Source: Stramentimicrobium sp964433555 (GTDB taxonomy: Bacteria; Atribacterota; Phoenicimicrobiia; Phoenicimicrobiales; Stramentimicrobiaceae). Taken from it: 64,000 nucleotides of DNA. Below, piece after piece: positions 8,885 to 17,673 of this stretch. A program made the translations under genes and the position numbers. Position 1 is the stretch's first letter. Every line of letters begins with the position of its first letter. The stretch covers positions 1 to 64,000 of the forward strand of contig CAYSRG010000007.1 in assembly GCA_964433555.1 (NCBI GenBank). The letters are read 5' to 3'. The notes below the pieces were generated by a model that ran no database searches, was not told the DNA's origin, and saw only the letters and a program-made list of their open reading frames with translations.

Positions 8885-9908
8885 AAGCATCCCTAACGTA
8901 TTTTTTAATACTATCATTTGGTAAAGAATATCTCTTACCATTGATAATCATTCTAATATTTTTTATGTCATTTTCTTTAGCATAATAATAAGCAATTATA
9001 CTTTCCAGTCCAAAAGTAGTGTATTTACCTATTTTGAGTAAGCTTAATAGATAATTGTCACTTAACTGTTCAAGCTTTAATAATGAATTATTTTCTAACC
9101 AGTATTTAATTCCTTCTTCAACTATGGTAGAATATTCTGTTTTTTGGAAATCATTTGACCAGGTATGTAGAGAATTATCATAAATATCAATTATTTTTTG
9201 AATTGGAAAATAGCCATATTTTACTAATATCTCGGATAATTTTGATTTTCTAATGCCTCTTATTTTGCAACGACATGCAATACTTAAATTTATTAAATCA
9301 ATTTCAGTTTTATATAAGTAAAATAAAAAGGGATTGTTAATTTCTTCCAATTGATCAAAGATAATCTCATAGTAGCCTTGATCTAATATTATTTCCATTA
9401 ATTGCAAATTTTCTGATTTTATGTATTCAGCTTCTGATTGTTTAATAATCCTTTCAATTTTAACTGGCACTAACTGGTATTTCCCTTCAAAAACAGCGGC
9501 GAATAATCCATTTGAACTTATATTCCCCATACCATTGTATATAGGGTAAGGTTCCTTTTTATTGAGTGCTTTTGCTTTTAACAGGACTTTTAAATTATGA
9601 AAATCATATTTCCATCTAAATAGGTGCAAAAAGTATGGATATGGTGAAATTTCATTAATTATATTTAAAGTTACTTTTAAAGTATTTGTTAATACTTTAT
9701 CAATATAATGAGAGTCAGTATTTTCAAAAGAGTATTCACTCAAGTTATTTTCAATTAATACTTTAAGGGCATTTTCTAAATCAGGAGCCCCAATCATTTT
9801 GTTAATAATTTCTTTGTTTAATAAGTGTTTTTCCAGTTCTCTAATGCGAGCACAGGCATATCCATATTCTTCCTGTGTATTAGTAGTTTCATTGATATAC
9901 TTGAGCAT
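8877..9908 (-). CDS. atpC: V-type ATP synthase subunit C
   Basis: Subunit C is the funnel-shaped adaptor between the central stalk and the membrane c-ring. The 343-residue protein is all-helical and rich in the alternating patterns of the V/A-type C (d) family, with YGYACARIRELEKHLL near the N-terminus and the PYPYFLHLFRWKYDFHNLK region at about 100-120. The start at 9908 is preferred over ATGs at 9929 and 9920 because GAGGG stands seven bases before it and the upstream subunit E stop (9910-9912) lies just in front. The family is divergent, so context strengthens the call. Confidence 0.9.
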   Translation of the reverse strand: MLKYINETTNTQEEYGYACARIRELEKHLLNKEIINKMIGAPDLENALKVLIENNLSEYSFENTDSHYIDKVLTNTLKVTLNIINEISPYPYFLHLFRWKYDFHNLKVLLKAKALNKKEPYPIYNGMGNISSNGLFAAVFEGKYQLVPVKIERIIKQSEAEYIKSENLQLMEIILDQGYYEIIFDQLEEINNPFLFYLYKTEIDLINLSIACRCKIRGIRKSKLSEILVKYGYFPIQKIIDIYDNSLHTWSNDFQKTEYSTIVEEGIKYWLENNSLLKLEQLSDNYLLSLLKIGKYTTFGLESIIAYYYAKENDIKNIRMIINGKRYSLPNDSIKKYVRDAYV

Positions 9909-9909
9909 A

Positions 9910-10518
9910 CTAACCCTCATTCTTAGCAAATAGAAGTTGGTTAAGCTGTGTTTCTATTTCATCCTTAATCTTTTCTAGAATGACTTCTAAAGAAGCATTT
10001 TTTTTAATATCTCCAGCACCTAGTACTACACCACCCTTAATAGGAAGGCGATCTTTAGAAAGTTTCAATTCACCTTTTTTACCTTGTGTTTTTAATTTTT
10101 TATTAATTTTAATGATGAATTCTTGGTTAATTGATTGTCGTTCTTGATTTCCAATATATACAGTTTCATCTCCTATTTCTACGTTTTCCAAAATAAATTT
10201 TTCCATTAAAACTAAGTATTCATTATCTTCTAATTTAATTATTCTATTTATTGCTTCTGAGAAGATATCATCAATGATTGCTTGTTTTTCCACGAGAATA
10301 TCTTTGTTCGCATTCAATTTAGCTTCTGTAATAATTTTTTTCTCATTAAGTTCAGCTTCTTGGTTATATCTTTCCAAGATTTCTTTTTGAATGGAATCAA
10401 TTTCTTTTTTAGCTAAGCTTTTTATATTTTCTCTTTTTACTTCGGTATCTTTAAATATTTTTTCTTTTTCTTCTAAAGCATCTTGTAATATCTTCTCTTT
10501 TATTTCTTTTATTGACAT
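9910..10518 (-). CDS. atpE: V-type ATP synthase subunit E
   Basis: Subunit E is half of the E/G peripheral stator stalk. The 202-residue protein has a long charged N-terminal coiled coil (about 1-90, with repeated EKEKIFKD and EKKIITEAK patterns) followed by a small globular C-terminal domain that contains the KGGVVLGAGD strand-loop segment at about 158-167, a recognisable E-family feature. It is 21 bases after the proteolipid gene and its stop lies in the ribosome binding region of subunit C, suggesting coupled translation. Confidence 0.92.
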   Translation of the reverse strand: MSIKEIKEKILQDALEEKEKIFKDTEVKRENIKSLAKKEIDSIQKEILERYNQEAELNEKKIITEAKLNANKDILVEKQAIIDDIFSEAINRIIKLEDNEYLVLMEKFILENVEIGDETVYIGNQERQSINQEFIIKINKKLKTQGKKGELKLSKDRLPIKGGVVLGAGDIKKNASLEVILEKIKDEIETQLNQLLFAKNEG

Positions 10519-10539
10519 AAGTAAAAATCTCCTCAGATA

Positions 10540-11013
10540 TTAAAGAACAACTCCATTTAACAATAGTATAGAACCTAATAAGGATAATACCGCATAAGTT
10601 TCTACCATTGCCGGCATTACCACTGCTTTTCCAGTTTCTTCTGGTCTACGAGCAATTAGTCCGATTGAGCCGGCAGAAGCCTTACCCTGGTAGATTGCCG
10701 AGAAGAAACCGGCAATAGCAATAGGCAGACAGGCATTCAAAATTTGTAGTCCTTGATTAATAGTTAAAGTAGCGGGTGTACCAGCAAAGATGCCTATTTT
10801 GGTTAAGACTAAAAATCCAACCAGTAATCCATAGATACCTTGTGTACCTGGCAATGCTTGAAGTAAAAGTACTAAGCCAAACTTACCTGGATCCTCAGTC
10901 ATGATCCCAGCACCACTTGTACCAGCTATACCAACGCCAATGGCAGAACCAGAACCTGCTAATCCTATTGCCAAAGCTGCTCCTAAGTAAGCTAGAACAA
11001 TACCATCTGTCAT
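10540..11013 (-). CDS. atpK: V-type ATP synthase proteolipid subunit K (c ring), Na+-type
   Basis: This 157-residue protein is a duplicated proteolipid: four transmembrane helices in two hairpins, each with the glycine-rich GLAGSGSAIGVG or FFSAIYQGKASAG pattern. Residues corresponding to the Na+ ligands of the Enterococcus hirae K ring are all present: Leu54, Thr57 and Gln58 in LPGTQ, Tyr61, Gln109 in YQG, and the carboxylate Glu138 in MVETY. Only the second hairpin has the carboxylate, as in E. hirae, so each subunit carries one ion. Known ring structures of this type carry Na+, which is my inference here. It sits between I and E. Confidence 0.95.
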   Translation of the reverse strand: MTDGIVLAYLGAALAIGLAGSGSAIGVGIAGTSGAGIMTEDPGKFGLVLLLQALPGTQGIYGLLVGFLVLTKIGIFAGTPATLTINQGLQILNACLPIAIAGFFSAIYQGKASAGSIGLIARRPEETGKAVVMPAMVETYAVLSLLGSILLLNGVVL

Positions 11014-11085
11014 GAATCATATCCCCCTTTATACTTTACATTTTATTTATCTTTACTCTTAATTTTATTAAAATTAGATTTAAAA

Positions 11086-13077
11086 TTATTTATTAACATC
11101 TTCAACCTTAACATATTTAGTTTTAAGAGCGAATGGCTTGAAAGGTATTCCTCCTGCTTGATAAAATTTAGTAAAAAATTCAACATATTGCAGTCTTGCA
11201 TCATGGATAAAGGCACTTAATCCGCTAATTAATAGATTAAAGGTATGTCCTATTATTAGTATTATTATAGTTAGTAAAAAACCTATATAAGGAATATTGA
11301 CCATAGTAGAAAGCATATTAAACATCTGGGCAATAATTCCAGTAGCCAATCCAAGTGCGAATAATCGGGAATAAGAAAGGACATCACTAAAATAACCGGT
11401 AATATCATATAGAGCAAGGACTCCACTGCCAATTCTTAATAAAATATTTTTTTTAGTTCTTCCCTGGGTTAAAACAATAGTTAGAATACCAATTAATGCA
11501 ATAATCCAGGAAATATTCCCTATAATGGAGGGCATTATGCCTTTTAATAGGACTAAAAGTATACCGGTTAACAGAAATAACCAGGATACCTGGTCCATCA
11601 ATCCATCATATAATTTGCCACTTCTTATATTAATAATAAACTTTAAAATTATTCCTATGTAAACCTGTATTACTCCCAGAGTAAGACTCAATATTAATAG
11701 AGGAAGTGGATTATCCGCTGGTTCAAACAAGGCAAGTTTTTGGATTAGAACATTCCTTAAATTGGTAAACATTGGTGGTAAATAATTTAAAATATCTCCG
11801 AACCAGCTACCCACAAGGATTCCTCCAAAAATACCCGATATACCGCAATAATAAAGCAATTTAAAAAACTTGGTTGGTCCTTCTCCTAATTTTATTTTTT
11901 TTATGGCTATGTGACTTATTAGTGCCATAGAAGCACCATATCCTACATCAGAAAGACAAAGCCCAAAGAAAACAAAATAAAATATGGAAAGAATTGGAGT
12001 TGGATCTATTTCATAGTAATTTGGTAAGCTATAAAGTTCAGTAATTATTTCAAACGGTTTTACCAGATTATTATTGTTTAGAGCAACTGGAATTTGTTCA
12101 TCTTTTTTTGGTTTTGTAAAATCAATTTCATATTCATTATAATTTTTTTCTAATCTTTGTTTTAATTTAGGTATATCCTTATTTTGTATCCATCCTCTAA
12201 TAGCAATAATTTTTTCACTCTTCTTTAAATATTTTTTAGCTTCCTCTTTTTCATGTTTGATAGAGAGATAATCATATAAGGGATAAATAAGTTGATTGTC
12301 TTGGTGTAATTTAATTAAGGTTTGTGCAATCTCACTTCTTCTTTTATCAATTAATATTAGTTGCTCGGAAATTGTTTTAAGTATTTGTTTAGGGGTACCG
12401 GTAAAGGAATAACTGTATTTATATATTTCAAAATGATATTTTTGAAGAATAGAATCAATGTTAGGCTGATTTTCTTTTAAGGTAATAATTATAATGTTTA
12501 ATTTATTCTTTTCTTCTTTGATTGTTTGAATAATAGTTGTTTTAACAAGGTGTTCTATATCAAACACTAGATTATTAAAATATTTTTTTGTTATGAAGCC
12601 AAGTATATATTTAATATATTTTCTTTTATCAATTTCATTAAAATCTAATTCTAAATCTTGCCATTTTTCTATTTCTTGTTTAGCGGTAATCAATTTATTC
12701 TCTTGTAATTTAATTTGACTAAGTTCATTATCCAATTCTTTACATTGTGTAAACAATTTTTCATAGTCAAACTGTTGTGAAATTTTTACCAGCTCATTAT
12801 AGCTATAAGATTTTTTTGATGAAAATAGTGAATTTAATCTCCTTCTCTTTTCACTTCCATAACTTGAAAGTAGCTCAATGCAGAATTTTATATTATTTAA
12901 TTTTACTGTAGTACCACTTTTGGTATCTTCTTCAATATCTTTCCAATTATGAAATTCTGCCTTTTCCTCAATACGAGAAATTTCTACACAACCTAATTTT
13001 TGCAATTCGCTAAGTATAGGTTCTTTTATTGATAGATGAGCAAAAATATGAAATTTGCTTACTGCAGATATAGCCAT
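11086..13077 (-). CDS. atpI: V-type ATP synthase subunit I (a-type stator)
   Basis: Subunit I is the membrane stator that provides the ion half-channels next to the K ring and anchors the peripheral stalks. The 663-residue protein has a hydrophilic, coiled-coil-rich N-terminal half (to about residue 345) and a C-terminal half with seven or eight hydrophobic helices. The end of the membrane domain contains DVLSYSRLFALGLATGIIA (about 565-583), the conserved helix with the essential arginine, and GHTFNLLISGLSAFIHDARL (about 610-629). Subunit G ends two bases before its start. Length is normal for the family. Confidence 0.95.
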   Translation of the reverse strand: MAISAVSKFHIFAHLSIKEPILSELQKLGCVEISRIEEKAEFHNWKDIEEDTKSGTTVKLNNIKFCIELLSSYGSEKRRRLNSLFSSKKSYSYNELVKISQQFDYEKLFTQCKELDNELSQIKLQENKLITAKQEIEKWQDLELDFNEIDKRKYIKYILGFITKKYFNNLVFDIEHLVKTTIIQTIKEEKNKLNIIIITLKENQPNIDSILQKYHFEIYKYSYSFTGTPKQILKTISEQLILIDKRRSEIAQTLIKLHQDNQLIYPLYDYLSIKHEKEEAKKYLKKSEKIIAIRGWIQNKDIPKLKQRLEKNYNEYEIDFTKPKKDEQIPVALNNNNLVKPFEIITELYSLPNYYEIDPTPILSIFYFVFFGLCLSDVGYGASMALISHIAIKKIKLGEGPTKFFKLLYYCGISGIFGGILVGSWFGDILNYLPPMFTNLRNVLIQKLALFEPADNPLPLLILSLTLGVIQVYIGIILKFIINIRSGKLYDGLMDQVSWLFLLTGILLVLLKGIMPSIIGNISWIIALIGILTIVLTQGRTKKNILLRIGSGVLALYDITGYFSDVLSYSRLFALGLATGIIAQMFNMLSTMVNIPYIGFLLTIIILIIGHTFNLLISGLSAFIHDARLQYVEFFTKFYQAGGIPFKPFALKTKYVKVEDVNK

Positions 13078-13079
13078 GC

Positions 13080-13391
13080 CTATTTCACCATCTGTTTTAA
13101 GACCATTTCTATGGCTTGGTCATATTTATTTATTATATCTTCTTTAATTTTTACCTTTTCTTTTTTACTATTTTCATATATTTCTCTAGATTTCTTGTGA
13201 GCACCATTGATTCTTTCCTTCACCATATCTTGACCTTTTTTATGTAAATCAGAAATTATTTTTTCTTTATTTTCATTCTGCTTATTTATTTCCTCTTGAA
13301 TCATTTTTTGGGCTTCTTTTTGGGTATTTATAATTATTCTTTCAGCTTCATTTTCCACATCTGTTAATTCTTTTACTATTTTTTTTAACAT
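13080..13391 (-). CDS. V-type ATP synthase subunit G/H (stator coiled coil)
   Basis: The 103-residue protein is a charged coiled coil that fits the peripheral-stalk G subunit partnering E: NEAERIIINTQKEAQ and the KIKEDIINKYDQAIEMVLK tail are typical of this family. The start is taken at the ATG at 13391 because GGAG stands nine bases before it; the TTG at 13406 overlaps that site. As the first gene of the nine-gene operon G-I-K-E-C-F-A-B-D it marks the promoter side; a TATAAT lies about 55 bases upstream but with no good -35. Low-complexity sequence makes similarity weak, so the call rests partly on position. Confidence 0.85.
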   Translation of the reverse strand: MLKKIVKELTDVENEAERIIINTQKEAQKMIQEEINKQNENKEKIISDLHKKGQDMVKERINGAHKKSREIYENSKKEKVKIKEDIINKYDQAIEMVLKQMVK

Positions 13392-13546
13392 GAGGTATTT
13401 CTCCAAAAGTAATTTATTTTTCTCACATCATAGCTACAATCTAAAACAATATTATAAAAATTTCTCTTAATATAGAAGTTGTTAAGTATTTTTATTTAGA
13501 AAGTCACATGCAGTTTAAAATTTACCATAAATTGTTTTTAAAGTCA

Positions 13547-13577
13547 ATTTTCACAATTGAAAATAGCTTGAGCTATC
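13547..13577 (-). terminator. Possible terminator after the glycosyltransferase gene
   Basis: Just below the glycosyltransferase stop two hairpins adjoin. GATAGC/GCTATT with a TCAA loop (minus-strand sense, 13562-13577) runs into TTTTC. ATTTTCA/TGAAAAT (13547-13564) overlaps it. The short U-tract makes this a weak intrinsic terminator, but it separates the gene from the V-ATPase operon, where one is expected. Confidence 0.3.
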
Positions 13578-13595
13578 TTAGTAGTAAGGAATTTA

Positions 13596-14222
13596 TTAAG
13601 ATTTTAGCTGTTTAACAATGTCTAAATACATTTGCAACCTTTTTTTAGTTCCTTCAATAATTCCATATTTTTCTTCTTTTATAATCTGGCTTAAATTGGT
13701 TAGTTTTATTTTATCTACTCTATAGCGATATTTTTTTACTGTTTTAGTAATAGCAATTTCTAAACCATATTTTAATAAATCCAGGTCAGGAATAAGGTCT
13801 ATTATTTCCCTTTTCATAGCTCTCTGGCCTGAAAGGTAGGGCATTATAAATTGAGATAGGTCTGTTAATAGTCTTCCCTTACTAAAAATACCAATAGTCA
13901 TGTCAGCCAAATTACCTATAATTGGATTAACCAGAGCATAAATATGCCGTGTTTTTAAACCAATTAAATCAGCATCTAAAAATAATAATATTTCGGAATC
14001 AGTTTGGTCAAAACCCTTCTTAATAGCACCACCCTTACCGACATTTCTTTCTATTTCATAAACGTTAACCTCTAAAGAAGTAGCAATTTTAACTGTTTGG
14101 TCAGTAGAACCGTCACTTACTACTATAATGGAATTAATTTCTGGCACCTTCTTTACTGTTTTAATTACATTAGCAATAGTACCTTCTTCATTATAAGCAG
14201 GTATTATAACAGAAATTTTCAT
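13596..14222 (-). CDS. Family 2 glycosyltransferase
   Basis: The 208-residue protein is a compact GT-A fold enzyme using a nucleotide-sugar donor. The motifs are SVIIPAYNEE (4-13), VVSDGSTD (34-41), ERNVGKGGA (58-66) and the metal-binding LDADLIGL (82-89). The later segment RLLTDLSQFIMPYLSGQRA with ERNVGKGGA resembles the glucosyl-3-phosphoglycerate synthase and dolichol-phosphate-mannose-synthase-like branch, but I cannot fix donor or acceptor. There is no membrane helix. It stands between ispG and the V-ATPase operon, about 90 bases below ispG, so context does not reveal its pathway. Confidence 0.85.
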   Translation of the reverse strand: MKISVIIPAYNEEGTIANVIKTVKKVPEINSIIVVSDGSTDQTVKIATSLEVNVYEIERNVGKGGAIKKGFDQTDSEILLFLDADLIGLKTRHIYALVNPIIGNLADMTIGIFSKGRLLTDLSQFIMPYLSGQRAMKREIIDLIPDLDLLKYGLEIAITKTVKKYRYRVDKIKLTNLSQIIKEEKYGIIEGTKKRLQMYLDIVKQLKS

Positions 14223-14310
14223 TTACTATACTATCCTCTTTGGTAATTTTCATATTATTGTTTTATAAAAAGGATTTAAATATTCGGGAAAAACACAAAA
14301 GTCGATTTTT

Positions 14311-15414
14311 CTATCCTGACATAGATCTTATCTCCTGATCTAAAACCTCGATAACCTCTTTTTTATTATATCGTCCAATCAATTTTCCTTTTTTAAAAAG
14401 CATTGCCTCTTTGTTATTAAAAGCAATTCCTACATCAGCCATTTTTGCTTCACCTGGTCCATTTACTATGCAACCCATGATGGCAACCGTGAAAGGATAT
14501 TTTATATCACTCAAGATAGATTCTAGTTTCTTAGCAATTTTATATATATCGACTTGACATCTTCCACAGGTGGGACAGGTTATTAAGTTGATGCCCATTT
14601 TTTTTATTTCTAATGCTCGTAATATATCATGACCTACCAGAACTTCTTTTACTGGATCTCCGGTTAAAGAAACCCTAATAGTATCTCCAATTCCTTCATA
14701 TAATAATATACTTATTCCTACTGCTGATTTGATGACGCCTGATTGATCAAATCCAGCTTCGGTAATACCGATATGTAAAGGATAATCACAATTTTGAGCA
14801 ATAATTTTATTAGCTTTTATGGTGTCGATAACGTTACTTGATTTAATAGAAATAACAAAATTTTGATATTCTATTTTTTTTAAGAAGGCAATTAACTGTT
14901 CAGCTTCTTCTACCAAAGCCAAATAGCTTGGTTCCTTATACTTTTCCATAATGCTTTTATCCAGAGATCCTGCATTAATTCCAAAACGAACCATAATATT
15001 TTTCTTTTGAGCTTCTTCTATAACCTGAATTATTTCAGATTCTTTTTTTATATTACCAGGATTTATTCGAATGCCATCAATATTATATTTAATAGCCTCC
15101 AGTGCTATTAGATAATTAAAATGTACATCAGCCATGATAGGTACTCTCGTCTTATTCTTTATTACTGGTATTAGCCCACATGATTGGATATCTGGGAAAG
15201 CAATCCTGATTAGATCACATCCTGATGATTCCAATTGTCTAATTTGTTCTGAAGTAGATTTGATATCTTTAATATCACAGCTAGTCATTGATTGAACAGA
15301 AATGGGATGACAACCACCAATTTGTAATGTACCTATCTTTGCAGTTTTACTTTTTCTTCTCTTAATATTAATTAAATCGGGCATATTAGACATACTATCA
15401 AAATGTACCTTCAT
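14311..15414 (-). CDS. ispG: 4-hydroxy-3-methylbut-2-en-1-yl diphosphate synthase
   Basis: IspG is the [4Fe-4S] enzyme that converts MEcPP to HMBPP in the MEP isoprenoid pathway. The 367-residue protein shows the barrel start IGGCHPISVQSMT, the cluster ligands Cys280 and Cys283 in CPTCGRC, Cys315 in MGCIVNGPGEA, and Glu322 as the fourth ligand. It has the short bacterial form without the plant insert. Its ATG overlaps the rseP stop (ATGA), so it closes the uppS-cdsA-dxr-rseP-ispG operon. Dxr and IspH are also encoded here, so three MEP enzymes are in the window. The N-terminus could begin at Met8 or Met11. Confidence 0.97.
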   Translation of the reverse strand: MKVHFDSMSNMPDLINIKRRKSKTAKIGTLQIGGCHPISVQSMTSCDIKDIKSTSEQIRQLESSGCDLIRIAFPDIQSCGLIPVIKNKTRVPIMADVHFNYLIALEAIKYNIDGIRINPGNIKKESEIIQVIEEAQKKNIMVRFGINAGSLDKSIMEKYKEPSYLALVEEAEQLIAFLKKIEYQNFVISIKSSNVIDTIKANKIIAQNCDYPLHIGITEAGFDQSGVIKSAVGISILLYEGIGDTIRVSLTGDPVKEVLVGHDILRALEIKKMGINLITCPTCGRCQVDIYKIAKKLESILSDIKYPFTVAIMGCIVNGPGEAKMADVGIAFNNKEAMLFKKGKLIGRYNKKEVIEVLDQEIRSMSG

Positions 15415-16475
15415 TGAACAAATATTCTTAAAATATCCTGATAAGTAGCGATTATAAAAATCATAATAATCAATGCAATTCCAATAATATATAGAAAATT
15501 AATATGTTCTGGTTGCATTGGTTTACCTCTTATTTTTTCAATTATTAATAAAAGAATTTGGCCGCCATCCAGAATGGGAATAGGGAAAAGGTTGATAATT
15601 CCTAAAAATATATTAATTACTGCAGTAAAAAATAGTAAGTTTAAGAAGCCAAATTGCGCCGCTTCTCCAGCCATTTGAGCAATACCCAATGGACCAGCGA
15701 GTTCAATGGGTACCTTACCGGTAAACATTTCTAAAAATCCTTTTATAATTAAACAAAATATTTCTCCAGTGGTAACAATCGACTTTTTAATAGATTGTAA
15801 AATTGATGATTTCTTTACTTTAAGCTCCAGGGTTATCCCTATCAGGGCTCTCTCTAATTCATCATTGTATTCTGGAATAAGACTGGTTTCAAAAATATTA
15901 TTATTTCGCGATATTTTTAAAGAAATAATAATATCTCGATTGTTATTTATTATTTTAGTAATATCTTCGGCATTCTCTATAGTTATTGAGTTAATAGCGA
16001 TAATTTGGTCCCCCTTTTGAAGTCCGGATTCTTCAGCTGGTGTCCCAGGAGTAACTTCTGCAATAGTGTTTGATATTGTTGCTATGCCAGAAAAGAAAAA
16101 GACCAGCATTAATAAGCATATAGCTAAAATCACATTCATTACGGGACCATTCATTATAACAGATGTTCTAATTAAAAATGATTTTTTATCAAATCTTTGA
16201 TTTTCAGGAACATATTCCTCTGGACCTCTTGTCTCAATGTCATTATCTATTTCATTTTGTGTCCCTTCTCCGGCCATCTTCACATAACCACCGAAAGGAA
16301 ATAAACATAATATATATTCAGTTCCCTTCCATGATATGCCGGCAATTTTAGGACCAAAACCTAAAGAAAATTTAAATACTTTTATACCTGATATTTTCGC
16401 TATAATAAAATGTCCGAATTCATGAAATAAAATAGCTATGCCTAGTACAAATATAAAAGCAAAAAAAGTTATCAA
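15411..16475 (-). CDS. rseP: RIP-type zinc metalloprotease RseP
   Basis: RseP cleaves membrane proteins inside the bilayer, classically anti-sigma factors after a first cut. The sequence has HEFGH near the N-terminus in the first transmembrane helix, one PDZ domain (about 135-195), and the C-terminal NLFPIPILDGGQ motif carrying the third zinc ligand. I prefer the TTG at 16475 (354 residues): AAGGAG stands eight bases before it and it overlaps the dxr stop as TTGA; an ATG at 16493 lacks such a site. A single PDZ domain is the Gram-positive-like form. Confidence 0.93.
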   Translation of the reverse strand: MITFFAFIFVLGIAILFHEFGHFIIAKISGIKVFKFSLGFGPKIAGISWKGTEYILCLFPFGGYVKMAGEGTQNEIDNDIETRGPEEYVPENQRFDKKSFLIRTSVIMNGPVMNVILAICLLMLVFFFSGIATISNTIAEVTPGTPAEESGLQKGDQIIAINSITIENAEDITKIINNNRDIIISLKISRNNNIFETSLIPEYNDELERALIGITLELKVKKSSILQSIKKSIVTTGEIFCLIIKGFLEMFTGKVPIELAGPLGIAQMAGEAAQFGFLNLLFFTAVINIFLGIINLFPIPILDGGQILLLIIEKIRGKPMQPEHINFLYIIGIALIIMIFIIATYQDILRIFVQ

Positions 16476-17638
16476 TTTATATTCTCCTTGCATATTTTTT
16501 CAGTTAGCTTTCTAGTTTCACGATCTTGATAGATAATATCGTGAATATTGGGATTAGATTGATTTTGGTGATTTTTCATCACCATTGAAACAACTTTAAC
16601 AATGTCTTTAAATCTCAATCCTTGATTTAAAAAAGCATTGACAGCTACCTCATTTGCTGCATTTAATACAACTGGTAAAGTACCACCCTGTCGAATTGCT
16701 TCATAGCATAATTCAATGCTAGGAAATCTTTTTGAGTCAAGTTTTTTGAAGGTTAATTGCCCAATTTTTGCTAGATTAATTCGAGGTAGAGTATTTTTTA
16801 TTCTAACAGGATAATGTAAAGCAAAATGTATTGGAATCCTCATATCATGATTACTCAATTGAGCAATCATACTGCCGTCATCATATTGGACCAGGGAGTG
16901 AATATAGCTTTGAGGGTGTATTAAAACTTCTATTTTATTTAAGGGGACATTAAAGAGCCAGTAAGCTTCTATTACCTCTAAACCCTTATTCATTAATGTA
17001 GCTGAATCTATGGACACTTTTTTACCCATTTGCCAATTGGGATGATTTAAGGCTTCCTCTATAGAGATATTTTCTAATGCACTTTCTTTTAAATGATAAA
17101 ATGGTCCGCCGGAGGCAGTAATAATTACTTTTTCTATATTTTCATAAAAATCAGGCATAATGCATTGGAAAATAGCACTATGTTCACTGTCGATGGGAAT
17201 TATTTTTATATTATTTTCTTTTGCTTTTTTCATTATTATTTCGCCCGCAGATACAATGATTTCTTTATTAGCCAGACAGATTTGCTTTTTTGCATTGATA
17301 GCCTCTATAGTTGGTTTTAATGCTGCCATACCTGTAATTGCTACTACAATCAAATCGACATCTGGCAATGTAGATATTTTAGTAAGTCCATATTCGCCAT
17401 ATAATATATGGCAACTTATTTTATTGTTTAATCTGTTTATTAGCTCTTTTGCTATTTTATCATCTCTGACTACTGCATATTTTGGTTTAAAATTTATAAT
17501 TTGCTCTTTCAATAATTCCAAATTTCTCCAGGCAGATAATGCAAAAACTTCAAAATTTTCTGGTTCATTTTGGATTACCTGTAAGGTTTGTGTTCCTATT
17601 GAACCAGTTGAACCTAAGATTGTTATTTGTTTTTTCAT
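16472..17638 (-). CDS. dxr: 1-deoxy-D-xylulose 5-phosphate reductoisomerase
   Basis: Dxr is the first committed enzyme of the MEP pathway, making MEP from DXP with NADPH. The 388-residue protein begins with the Rossmann motif GSTGSIGTQTL (9-19), has LANKEIIVSAG (about 121-131), the metal-binding DSEHSAIFQC (about 150-159) and the SGGPF and GLEVIEAYWLF segments around the active site. Length is normal. It lies in the operon between cdsA and rseP with a short gap upstream and a four-base overlap downstream. Confidence 0.97.
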   Translation of the reverse strand: MKKQITILGSTGSIGTQTLQVIQNEPENFEVFALSAWRNLELLKEQIINFKPKYAVVRDDKIAKELINRLNNKISCHILYGEYGLTKISTLPDVDLIVVAITGMAALKPTIEAINAKKQICLANKEIIVSAGEIIMKKAKENNIKIIPIDSEHSAIFQCIMPDFYENIEKVIITASGGPFYHLKESALENISIEEALNHPNWQMGKKVSIDSATLMNKGLEVIEAYWLFNVPLNKIEVLIHPQSYIHSLVQYDDGSMIAQLSNHDMRIPIHFALHYPVRIKNTLPRINLAKIGQLTFKKLDSKRFPSIELCYEAIRQGGTLPVVLNAANEVAVNAFLNQGLRFKDIVKVVSMVMKNHQNQSNPNIHDIIYQDRETRKLTEKICKENIN

Positions 17639-17673
17639 AATAATAGTATTTTCTCCAGTATTTCATAAAAATA

